From IMG/VR virus record IMGVR_UViG_3300021959_000129, positions 1 through 39,373 of that record: a stretch of 39,373 nt of DNA. The stretch is one strand, 5' to 3'. Every line of letters begins with the position of its first letter. Position 1 is the first letter of the stretch. Below, piece by piece: positions 6,008 through 12,690 of this stretch. A program made the position numbers and the translations under genes. The notes beneath the pieces were generated by a model. The model did not search any database. It saw nothing but the letters and a program-made list of their open reading frames with translations, and was not told where the DNA came from. The DNA comes from a virus.

Positions 6008-6203
6008 AAAAGTTAAACTAAAAACATTAAAACCAGGCACAAGGTTTGACAAAAATGGCACAGAAGGTGTATTGTTAAGTGTTGGTATTAATGCAGAAGT
6101 AATGGTGTACAGTATACCAGATAGCAAACATTATAATAGCAATGAAAGTTATTATAAAGGAAAACATACTTGGTCAGCTGGTACATTGGTGGAGGAACAA
6201 TGA
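6000..6203 (+). CDS. Hypothetical small beta-rich protein, 67 residues
   Basis: The TTG start at 6000 has AGAGAGG just upstream and overlaps the previous stop by eight bases. The sequence KLKTLKPGTRF...GVLLSV...AEVMVYSI reads as a small beta-barrel, SH3-like pattern, followed by a Tyr/Ser/Asn-rich loop and a short final strand. I do not recognise a family. A role in binding nucleic acid or protein is possible but not shown. Confidence 0.6.
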   Translation: MGKKVKLKTLKPGTRFDKNGTEGVLLSVGINAEVMVYSIPDSKHYNSNESYYKGKHTWSAGTLVEEQ

Positions 6204-6634
6204 AATGCGAGGCTTGTGGATACGAAACAGGAAGAAAATACAATCCAACAAAGCGTATCATTTCGCTTTTGGAAGAAAGAGGAAGCAATACAATTTGTCA
6301 AAGAAGATTGAAACGAGTTATAAAGTTAATTCGTGAAAATATAAATTCTGATAAAAACAATCAAAAAACATTTTACTTTCTGCAAGCAATATCTAAAATA
6401 CCTGATAAAACTGTAGAAAGAATAATTCATCAATATAATATGGATGAACACGTATACCAAGGTAAAGGATTTGCTTATTTACAGAAAATGATTATATCTG
6501 GGTATCAAAATGAAGAAAAAATGTTAGAAAATGAAATAAGAAAGTTTGGTAGAACACCAAAGAAAGTCAAAGTAGAAAGAGGAGAGTATAAAAATGTCTA
6601 TAGTAGCAATGGAGGAGACTCTATTTCCAGTTAA
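6200..6634 (+). CDS. Hypothetical protein with N-terminal CxxC, 144 residues
   Basis: ATG 6200 is chosen over an upstream in-frame ATG at 6170 because GGAGG lies at 6191-6195. The N-terminus has one Cys3-x2-Cys6 pair and a later lone Cys, so a full zinc site is not certain. The rest is a long basic, helical protein (Lys, Arg, Ile, Gln) with a Lys-Lys-Val-Lys-Val-Glu-Arg segment near the end. It overlaps the DUF932 start by 41 bases. It may bind nucleic acid; I cannot name the family. Confidence 0.65.
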   Translation: MKCEACGYETGRKYNPTKRIISLLEERGSNTICQRRLKRVIKLIRENINSDKNNQKTFYFLQAISKIPDKTVERIIHQYNMDEHVYQGKGFAYLQKMIISGYQNEEKMLENEIRKFGRTPKKVKVERGEYKNVYSSNGGDSISS

Positions 6635-7376
6635 AGAAGTTCCAGCAATATATCTTGACAAATCTGTACAAGATAAACCACTTGATGGAACAGGTCATAA
6701 ATTCATCATAAGAGAAGATACAGGAGATGTATTGTCTTGTATGACCGATGAATATAAAATAGTTGACAACAAATCAGTTGTTGATAAAGTTCAAAAAGTA
6801 TTAAAAGGTTCTGGTGCCGAACTATCAGAAGCTAGAACATTCTCAAATGGTCAAAGAGCTATTTGGAAATGGAATTTTCCTAAAACCAAAGTTAAGGTTG
6901 AAAAGGGTGATTTAATAAATCCACAATTAATAGTAGCAAATAGTTACGATGGTAGCACTTCTGTTAATGTTATGGGTGGTGCATTTAGGCTTGTATGCTT
7001 AAATGGATTGACAATTGGTAACGTCTTAACGAAAAAGAAAGCTGTACATAAAAATAGTAATACTAGTATTAATCAAATAGATAGTACTATTAATGATACA
7101 GTTGCTATGTTAGTTCAAATGTTTGAAACAGAATTTCCAAGACTAACACAAACTAAGTTAAGAGGTAAACATTTAGTTGATATGGCTAAATTGATTCCAC
7201 AACAATATATGGAAGATTTTACAAGATATTGTTTAAATAATAATATGAAAACATATTGGGATTTATTAAATGCTTGTACTTATGTAGCAACACACGTTGC
7301 GCATAGAGATAGAGAATCTATTCATATTATGGAGAATCAGATTTATCCAACAATAACAAGATTAGCAAGAGCGTAG
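6594..7376 (+). CDS. DUF932 phage/plasmid-like protein
   Basis: The 260-residue protein fits the DUF932 family, often annotated as phage/plasmid-like protein. It has an N-terminal beta-rich half with DEYKIVDN, the conserved centre NSYDGSTSVNVMGGAFRLVC, then LNGLTIG, and a helical C-terminal half ending in a Tyr-rich NACTYVATH region. Members occur widely in phages and plasmids next to recombination and replication genes; their biochemical role is unknown. A GAGGAG site precedes the start. The gene ends just before a structured gap. Confidence 0.8.
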   Translation: MSIVAMEETLFPVKEVPAIYLDKSVQDKPLDGTGHKFIIREDTGDVLSCMTDEYKIVDNKSVVDKVQKVLKGSGAELSEARTFSNGQRAIWKWNFPKTKVKVEKGDLINPQLIVANSYDGSTSVNVMGGAFRLVCLNGLTIGNVLTKKKAVHKNSNTSINQIDSTINDTVAMLVQMFETEFPRLTQTKLRGKHLVDMAKLIPQQYMEDFTRYCLNNNMKTYWDLLNACTYVATHVAHRDRESIHIMENQIYPTITRLARA

Positions 7377-7400
7377 GTTCCTAAAATGCATAAGGCCCCT

Positions 7401-7487
7401 GAGATATAGACCACTTGATAGAGACTGGCTACGTTAACCGAAGTCGTATAGAAGTGTAGCACGACCCTCTCTACAAAGTCTATTCTC
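7401..7487 (+). ncRNA. Candidate structured RNA with possible pseudoknot
   Basis: In the 142-base gap after the DUF932 gene, 7401-7411 pairs with 7478-7487 (GAGA/TCTC plus ATAGAC/GTCTAT, 10 bp with one bulged T). Inside lies TAGAGA/TCTCTA (7419-7424 with 7468-7473). In the centre, GCTAC 7428-7432 pairs with GTAGC 7456-7460 and GTCGT 7443-7447 with ACGAC 7461-7465. These two interleave, so they are either alternatives or a pseudoknot. The element ends about 20 bases before the AAGGAGG of the next gene. The class is unknown; it resembles the other gaps in having a long closing helix. Confidence 0.5.
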
Positions 7488-7518
7488 TTGCTGATAAAAC
7501 TACAGAAAAGGAGGAAAA

Positions 7519-7752
7519 ATGACGTACGATGAAAATAATAATCCCTTAAAATATAAAAGAAATTTTAAAAAAAGACTTAAAACTTTTAAGTCAATAGATG
7601 TTTGGAGCGAAGAATCTATTGCAGAACGTGAAGAATTCTACAAAAGATTTGGTAGAGCTTGGTGGATATTTTGTGCAGTACCAGTAGTACAAAAATATGA
7701 AAATCAATGGATTAACCAATATAGAATATTAGATGGAGAGATAAATGAGTGA
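7519..7752 (+). CDS. Hypothetical protein, 77 residues
   Basis: ATG 7519 has AAGGAGG at 7508-7514 with a four-base spacer. The first half is very basic (many Lys and Arg), and a Trp-rich hydrophobic segment (RAWWIFCAVPVV) lies near residues 46-57, too short to be sure of a membrane span. It overlaps the next gene by eight bases. No family is recognised. Confidence 0.65.
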   Translation: MTYDENNNPLKYKRNFKKRLKTFKSIDVWSEESIAEREEFYKRFGRAWWIFCAVPVVQKYENQWINQYRILDGEINE

Positions 7753-8008
7753 AAGAAAATCAAAAATAGATATGGATGATATGTGGGTATGCGACTATTG
7801 CGGTTCAGAAGAAGTAGACGAAAAAGCGTGGGTTAATATGAATACGCTTGAAGTCACAGAAAGTGTAGATGATACTCCACGTTGGTGCAATATTTGCAAT
7901 GACGAAGTAGCACCGATGACATATTTTGAATGGACAGAAAAAATTGCTGAAGAATGCGGAGGCAATAAAGATAAATATGATGAAATAACAAGTGGGAGTA
8001 GAATGTAA
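7745..8008 (+). CDS. Zinc-ribbon protein, 87 residues
   Basis: Cys16-x2-Cys19 and Cys48-x2-Cys51, separated by about 28 residues with beta-like stretches, form a standard zinc-ribbon layout. The tail is acidic and helical. Such small ribbons in phages often bind nucleic acid or contact polymerases, but the target here is unknown. It overlaps both neighbours (8 bases upstream, one base downstream), so it belongs to the same translation-coupled string. Confidence 0.7.
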   Translation: MSERKSKIDMDDMWVCDYCGSEEVDEKAWVNMNTLEVTESVDDTPRWCNICNDEVAPMTYFEWTEKIAEECGGNKDKYDEITSGSRM

Positions 8009-8247
8009 TGGGATATTACAAGAAATTAGAAATAGAAAAAATGGATAACTACAAGTTAAGAGAAGCAGAAGATTTTGAAGACGGAGTAGATGTTCCTGTG
8101 CAACCAATTGAAGATAAGACTTGGAGTATTAAACACGAAGGACACTTGAATAAAAATAATATAATCTTCCATACTAATAAATATCAAAAACTTTACCAAA
8201 ACATAAAAAAAGTTAATGATGAATTGAAGGAGCATAGAGATGAGTAA
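8008..8247 (+). CDS. Hypothetical protein, 79 residues
   Basis: The start overlaps the stop of the zinc-ribbon gene (TAATG). The protein is highly charged, with an acidic patch near residues 20-35 and a Lys/Asn-rich C-terminal helix. No motif is recognised. Its end overlaps the start of the next small gene by eight bases. Confidence 0.6.
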   Translation: MGYYKKLEIEKMDNYKLREAEDFEDGVDVPVQPIEDKTWSIKHEGHLNKNNIIFHTNKYQKLYQNIKKVNDELKEHRDE

Positions 8248-8401
8248 TCCAACAGGAAAAAAATTAGAAAAAATGTATAATTCTGAAAAAGCATTTGATT
8301 TGCAAGAAAAAATAGCAAATCTAATAGATAAATTAAATGAGCTTGGATTTGAGTATATGTATTATAACAATATAAGCTCAATAAGAAGAAAGAGAAAATA
8401 A
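8240..8401 (+). CDS. Hypothetical protein, 53 residues
   Basis: A short gene found between two larger ones. ATG 8240 has AAGGAG at 8227-8232 with a seven-base spacer, and the stop is TAA 8399-8401. The product is helical and charged with a basic Arg-Arg-Lys-Arg-Lys end and a Tyr-rich middle. It overlaps the upstream gene by eight bases and ends one base before the next start. The function is unknown. Confidence 0.6.
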   Translation: MSNPTGKKLEKMYNSEKAFDLQEKIANLIDKLNELGFEYMYYNNISSIRRKRK

Positions 8402-8402
8402 A

Positions 8403-8621
8403 ATGGAATTTATAAGTATTAAACTAAATTATAGAACAGATGAAAACGGAATTAGAATATATGACTATGATGAAATGAGAAATCAATTCGAACAGCATAT
8501 GTTACAATGTGCGGCTAATACACAGGGTGATTTAGATGGTTGGTCTGATAAACAGAGAGATTATGCTATGGATAATATGACTAGCGATTTATATGAACAA
8601 GCGAAGGAGATATTTGAATGA
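8403..8621 (+). CDS. Hypothetical protein, 72 residues
   Basis: A small acidic protein with Asp, Glu and Gln and several Tyr. Its N-terminus is a beta-like EFISIKLNYRT, followed by two amphipathic helices (about residues 23-40 and 48-70). It starts one base after the previous stop and overlaps the radical SAM gene by four bases (ATGA). I do not recognise a family. Confidence 0.65.
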   Translation: MEFISIKLNYRTDENGIRIYDYDEMRNQFEQHMLQCAANTQGDLDGWSDKQRDYAMDNMTSDLYEQAKEIFE

Positions 8622-9481
8622 TAAAAAGAGTCAATCGTAAATCTATGTTAATTAGAGAGTCTGGTAGAAGTAGTGATTTTATTACACCTAGTTTTGGATA
8701 CGGTTGTTTATTTAAATGTAATTATTGTTACATGAGAAGACACGTAAAGTCTGGTGTAACAATTGCTGATAATATAGATGATATAATAGAAGCTATTATA
8801 CAACACAGTATTACACTACCTTACCCGAAAACACCAAATCAAACACACGAAACATATTATACATATGATTTTAGTTGCAATGAAGATTATGTATTGCACG
8901 CAAAGTATCACGATTGGAAAAAGTTGTTTGGTATATTTAAATACAACGAACAGATTATGGGTACTGCGGCAACAAAATATGTAAATAATGATTTATTATC
9001 TTTCAACCCTTTACAAAAAGTTCGTATTAGATTTAGTCTAATGCCACAAGAGTTGTCTGATAAACTAGAGCCAGGAACAAGTAAAATTATAGATAGAATA
9101 AAAGCTATTAATGATTTTATAGAAGCTGGTTATGATGTACACGTAAATTACTCACCAATAATAGTATATGAAAATTCTAAAAAAGCATATGCGGAGTTAT
9201 TTGACTTAGTAGATACGCACGTACATAACTTGTTTAAGCATAAAGTAAAAGCAGAATGCATTTTTTTAACTCACAACGAAGATATGCATAAGTTTAATGT
9301 TACAGAGGGAGTAGAAGGCGAAAACTTATTATGGAGAAATGAGTTACAAGAAGCTAAAACAAGTCAATATGGAGGTCGTAATATTAGATATAAATACAAT
9401 ATTAAAAGAGATTATATAAACGCATTTCGTAATGCTATGAAACGACACGTTCCGTGGCAAGAAATAAGATACATATTTTAG
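8618..9481 (+). CDS. Radical SAM protein, spore photoproduct lyase-like
   Basis: The 287-residue protein has Cys30-x3-Cys34-x2-Cys37 in SFGYGCLFKCNYCYM, the radical SAM motif that holds the 4Fe-4S cluster and S-adenosylmethionine. The following region resembles spore photoproduct lyase relatives: a YDFSCNED segment with Cys87, the central beta/alpha barrel (RIRFSLMPQELSDKLEPGTS), VHVNYSPIIVY and a C-terminal arginine-rich part. In bacteria such enzymes repair thymine dimers of the spore photoproduct type without light. In a phage it could repair UV damage to its own DNA. That substrate is inferred from family resemblance; other radical SAM reactions are possible. Confidence 0.75.
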   Translation: MIKRVNRKSMLIRESGRSSDFITPSFGYGCLFKCNYCYMRRHVKSGVTIADNIDDIIEAIIQHSITLPYPKTPNQTHETYYTYDFSCNEDYVLHAKYHDWKKLFGIFKYNEQIMGTAATKYVNNDLLSFNPLQKVRIRFSLMPQELSDKLEPGTSKIIDRIKAINDFIEAGYDVHVNYSPIIVYENSKKAYAELFDLVDTHVHNLFKHKVKAECIFLTHNEDMHKFNVTEGVEGENLLWRNELQEAKTSQYGGRNIRYKYNIKRDYINAFRNAMKRHVPWQEIRYIF

Positions 9482-9490
9482 GAGGAAAAT

Positions 9491-9844
9491 ATGAGAGAAA
9501 CATTAAAAGAAAAATACGATAGAACTAAAATGTGGTATGATTCAGCACAGAAATTACTTATGGGTAGAACCATTGAAAATGTATGGTGGCAAGAATGGGA
9601 TGAAGACTATCCAGAAGAAGGGACTGGATTAGTATTTGTTACAGACAAAGGCGATGCATTCTTTGTAGGAATGGATGATGAAGGTAATGGTCCTGGTGCT
9701 TTACATATCGGTATGGATGAAAAACGTAGAAAACAGTTCAAAAAAGAGGGATTATGTACTTCTTGTTTACCAGTAGGTGTAGAAAGCAATTCATCATATA
9801 GAGATATGTGGGAAAAACTAAATTATGTAGGAAAAACTAAATGA
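9491..9844 (+). CDS. Hypothetical protein, 117 residues
   Basis: A well-supported gene with GGAGG (9481-9485) before ATG 9491. The first 25 residues form a helix. Then come WWQEWDEDYPEE and a beta-rich block (GLVFVTDKGDAFFVGMDDEGN), followed by a CTSC pair near residue 96. The Cys pair could bind metal but only two cysteines are visible. It overlaps the methylase start by four bases. I do not recognise the family. Confidence 0.7.
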   Translation: MRETLKEKYDRTKMWYDSAQKLLMGRTIENVWWQEWDEDYPEEGTGLVFVTDKGDAFFVGMDDEGNGPGALHIGMDEKRRKQFKKEGLCTSCLPVGVESNSSYRDMWEKLNYVGKTK

Positions 9845-10671
9845 AAAATGATTGTCCAACTATATTTCCTTACTATGGAGGCAAATATAGCTTATCAAGG
9901 AAACTTGTTCCTAAGCTTCATCCTCATGAACGATATATTGAAGTATTTCTTGGTGGAGGAAGTATGTTCTTTAGAAAAAACAAAGCAAAAATAAATATAT
10001 TAAATGATTTGCATAATGACATAATAAATTTGTATATTTCAGTAGCGGAGGATTTCGACAAGTTTAGACATTATTGTAAACATATACTATTGTCTAGAAC
10101 TCTTCACGAAGACTATAGAAAACTAATACATAGTAAATCAAAAGTAGACATACCAGATTATAAAAGAGCAGCAATGTACTTTTTTGTATTAAAAACGGCG
10201 TTTAACAAAAGCCCTTTCTTACCAATTAGTAACGCTGCTAAATGGAATGACGATATTCTGGCTGATTTAGAACCAAGTAGAAAAAAGTTAAATGATGTGT
10301 TTATTGAAAACATGGATTTTAGAAAGTTAATTGAAAAGTATAAGCCAAAAGAAGGAGACATGTGGTATTTAGACCCTCCTTACTTTGCAGCTACAGATAG
10401 AAATGATTACTATATACATTCATTTACAGAAGATGACCATTTAAGTTTAAAAGAAGTTTGCGATGAAATTGATGCAGGCGGGGGAAAATTTATGGTGTCT
10501 TATGATAATAGACCTGAAATATGGCAAATGTATAGGTTTTATTTTATAGATGAAATACCAATTAAATATGCTGGTCAATTACATAGCAATGAAAAGAAAA
10601 ATGAATTAGTTATTACAAACTATATTCCAAAAGAAAAACAAATTAGTTTATTTACAGAATCGGAGGTGTAA
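9841..10671 (+). CDS. dam: D12-class DNA adenine methylase
   Basis: At 276 residues the protein matches the size of Dam-type methylases. The N-terminal FPYYGGKYSLSRKL and EVFLGGGSMFF hold the S-adenosylmethionine site (motif I), and DPPY at residues 178-181 is the catalytic motif IV of N6-adenine methylases. A KTAFNKSPF target-recognition segment lies in between. It methylates adenine in DNA, probably GATC, which would protect phage DNA from host nucleases or mark replication. The recognition sequence is inferred from the family. The stop overlaps the helicase start (TAATG). Confidence 0.9.
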   Translation: MKNDCPTIFPYYGGKYSLSRKLVPKLHPHERYIEVFLGGGSMFFRKNKAKINILNDLHNDIINLYISVAEDFDKFRHYCKHILLSRTLHEDYRKLIHSKSKVDIPDYKRAAMYFFVLKTAFNKSPFLPISNAAKWNDDILADLEPSRKKLNDVFIENMDFRKLIEKYKPKEGDMWYLDPPYFAATDRNDYYIHSFTEDDHLSLKEVCDEIDAGGGKFMVSYDNRPEIWQMYRFYFIDEIPIKYAGQLHSNEKKNELVITNYIPKEKQISLFTESEV

Positions 10672-12023
10672 TGAAAGAGTTTACAGACAAAAAAGAACTT
10701 AAGCAGACAAACGGACTGGAACCTATGCCTAAGAATGAAGAAGCAGAAATAGCATTATTAGGTAGTATTTTACTAAAAGGTGATGAAATCTTTGAAAAAG
10801 CTAAAGCGATTATCAAAGAACCTAAATGTTTTTATACTACAAAGCATCAAGAGTTGTGGAAATCGTTTCATAGGCTGTATAAGAACAATGTGCCAATAGA
10901 TACTATTACAGTATTTGGAGATTTAAAGGATAATGTAAAAGACAATAATTTAACTACTTATTATTTAACTGGATTGGCTAATGGAGTTCCTACTACTGCG
11001 AACGCTGAAACTTACGCTAAGAACATTTGGTATAAGTTTATACAACGTAAAGCGGTAAAAAGTTCCCAAATATTATATAACTTAACTTTACAAAATACGG
11101 ATGATATTGTAGAAGTCTTACATCAACATGAAAAGATTATACAAGACTTAAAAGATATTGCTCCAAGTAAAGTAGTTGAAACTAAAGACATATTGACTAA
11201 TACAGTAGAAGCATTAAAAGAAGGCACAAACTTAATACCTTTTGGTATTGAACAGCTAGACAATGCAGCGGGTGGTATGACTAGAGGTGAGATTACAGTT
11301 GTAGGTGGTAGACCAGGACATGGTAAAACTACTATGATTATTAATATTGTCAAACGATTACTTGAACAAGGTAAGAAAGTTATGTTATTTAATCGTGAGA
11401 TGACTAATGTTGAGATGATGAAAAAGATTTTAGTAATGGAATTTCAACAATTTAGTTATGAACGTATTAGAAAAGCTGCTGATATTAGTAAAGAAATAAC
11501 CGAAATCAATCTAAAGAAAGAAGAACTTGGTGAAAAATACAAGAACTTGATTATGTTAGATGATTGTAAAACGCTTGCAGACGCTATGAAAGAGATAAGT
11601 AAAGAAAAACCAGATGTAGTCCTTGATGATTATATCCAACTTATTCGTACAGATGGAGGCAATAAAGATAGAAGGTTTGAAATAGAAGATATAATGCTTG
11701 ACTATAAGTGGATTTGTAAGAAAATTAAGTGTAGTGCTATATTAGTATCGCAATTAAATAGAGAAATTGAAAGAAGGTTAGACCCTAGACCTAAGTTATC
11801 AGACTTTGCGGAAAGCGGTGTGATTGAACAAACAGCTGAAGCGGCGTTCTTTGTATACTATCCTTATGCGGTAGATAATAGAGACAACGATAAGTATGAA
11901 ATTGAAGTAATATGTCAAAAAGCTAGATATGGGCAATTAGGTTCATATAATATGGGCTTTAATGGAGATAAATGTAGCGTGTACTTTGACCGAAATGAAG
12001 CTATTAGAATGATGAATAAATGA
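10671..12023 (+). CDS. dnaB: Replicative DNA helicase (DnaB family)
   Basis: The 450-residue protein has the DnaB N-terminal domain (about residues 20-110, EAEIALLGSILL and the helical hairpin). The RecA-like motor follows: Walker A GGRPGHGKT with Lys219, Walker B around DVVLDDYIQL (Asp315-Asp320) and the SQLNREIERR motif near residues 363-372. It should form a ring hexamer that unwinds the fork. No primase or polymerase gene is in the window, so these are outside or supplied by the host. GGAGG lies just before ATG 10671, and the end overlaps the RuvC-like gene by four bases. Confidence 0.92.
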   Translation: MKEFTDKKELKQTNGLEPMPKNEEAEIALLGSILLKGDEIFEKAKAIIKEPKCFYTTKHQELWKSFHRLYKNNVPIDTITVFGDLKDNVKDNNLTTYYLTGLANGVPTTANAETYAKNIWYKFIQRKAVKSSQILYNLTLQNTDDIVEVLHQHEKIIQDLKDIAPSKVVETKDILTNTVEALKEGTNLIPFGIEQLDNAAGGMTRGEITVVGGRPGHGKTTMIINIVKRLLEQGKKVMLFNREMTNVEMMKKILVMEFQQFSYERIRKAADISKEITEINLKKEELGEKYKNLIMLDDCKTLADAMKEISKEKPDVVLDDYIQLIRTDGGNKDRRFEIEDIMLDYKWICKKIKCSAILVSQLNREIERRLDPRPKLSDFAESGVIEQTAEAAFFVYYPYAVDNRDNDKYEIEVICQKARYGQLGSYNMGFNGDKCSVYFDRNEAIRMMNK

Positions 12024-12463
12024 AAATTTTAACTATAGACCCTGGATGGAGTGGGGCAGTTGCTTTCTTTGACTCAACGAACCTCCAATTCACTACCAAT
12101 TGTCCTACTTCAAGGGAACCAAAAGATATGGTTAAAGTCATTAGAAATGCTATAGGTCGTAAAAAACCTAAAGTATACATAGAAAGAGTTTGGGCTAGAC
12201 CTTACGAAAGAGGTGCTTTTACTTTTGGAGAAAATTATGGCGTTTGGTTAGGTATTATAGCGTCATTAAAGTTGCAGAGAGTAGATGTATTGCCTAAAGT
12301 ATGGCAACATTTCATTGGAGGAGATATACCAAAAGACTACACAGAACGAAAAAGATATTTTAAGAAAGTGGCTCAAGACTGGGCAGGTAATAATCATAGA
12401 GTTACATTAAAGAATGCAGACGCAATCTGTATTGGAATGTACGCATTAACGGAGGAAAAATGA
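12020..12463 (+). CDS. RuvC-like Holliday junction resolvase
   Basis: The 147-residue protein has the RNase H-fold catalytic set: Asp7 in ILTIDPGWSGA, Glu55 in KVYIERVWARP and Asp134 in LKNADAICIG. The order and spacing fit a short phage RuvC-like nuclease that cuts four-way junctions, supporting genome resolution before packaging or recombination. The gene overlaps dnaB by four bases and the last small gene by four bases. The protein is shorter than E. coli RuvC (about 170 residues), as is common in phage versions. Confidence 0.82.
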   Translation: MKILTIDPGWSGAVAFFDSTNLQFTTNCPTSREPKDMVKVIRNAIGRKKPKVYIERVWARPYERGAFTFGENYGVWLGIIASLKLQRVDVLPKVWQHFIGGDIPKDYTERKRYFKKVAQDWAGNNHRVTLKNADAICIGMYALTEEK

Positions 12464-12690
12464 AAAAAGAATATAAAGACTTATTAAAATACAAAGTAGA
12501 ACTTAATAATAAAAATTACAAAATGCACGTATATGAAATTAGAATCAAATTGCAAAAAGAAATAACAGAACTACAAACTATAATGGATACTTACGACGCA
12601 GCAAACATACCTACGATTAATCAATTAGAAACAGAAGGTTATAGATTATCTCAACAAGGTATTGAAAACTTAATAAACACAATAGATTAA
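12460..12690 (+). CDS. Hypothetical coiled-coil protein, 76 residues
   Basis: The last gene of the plus-strand block. It has GGAGG before ATG 12460 and a product that is mostly helical, rich in Lys, Glu, Leu and Asn, with a long amphipathic segment (about residues 20-45). No motif is recognised. Its TAA stop (12688-12690) overlaps the stop of the convergent 962-residue gene (12687-12689) within TTAA. Confidence 0.65.
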   Translation: MKKEYKDLLKYKVELNNKNYKMHVYEIRIKLQKEITELQTIMDTYDAANIPTINQLETEGYRLSQQGIENLINTID

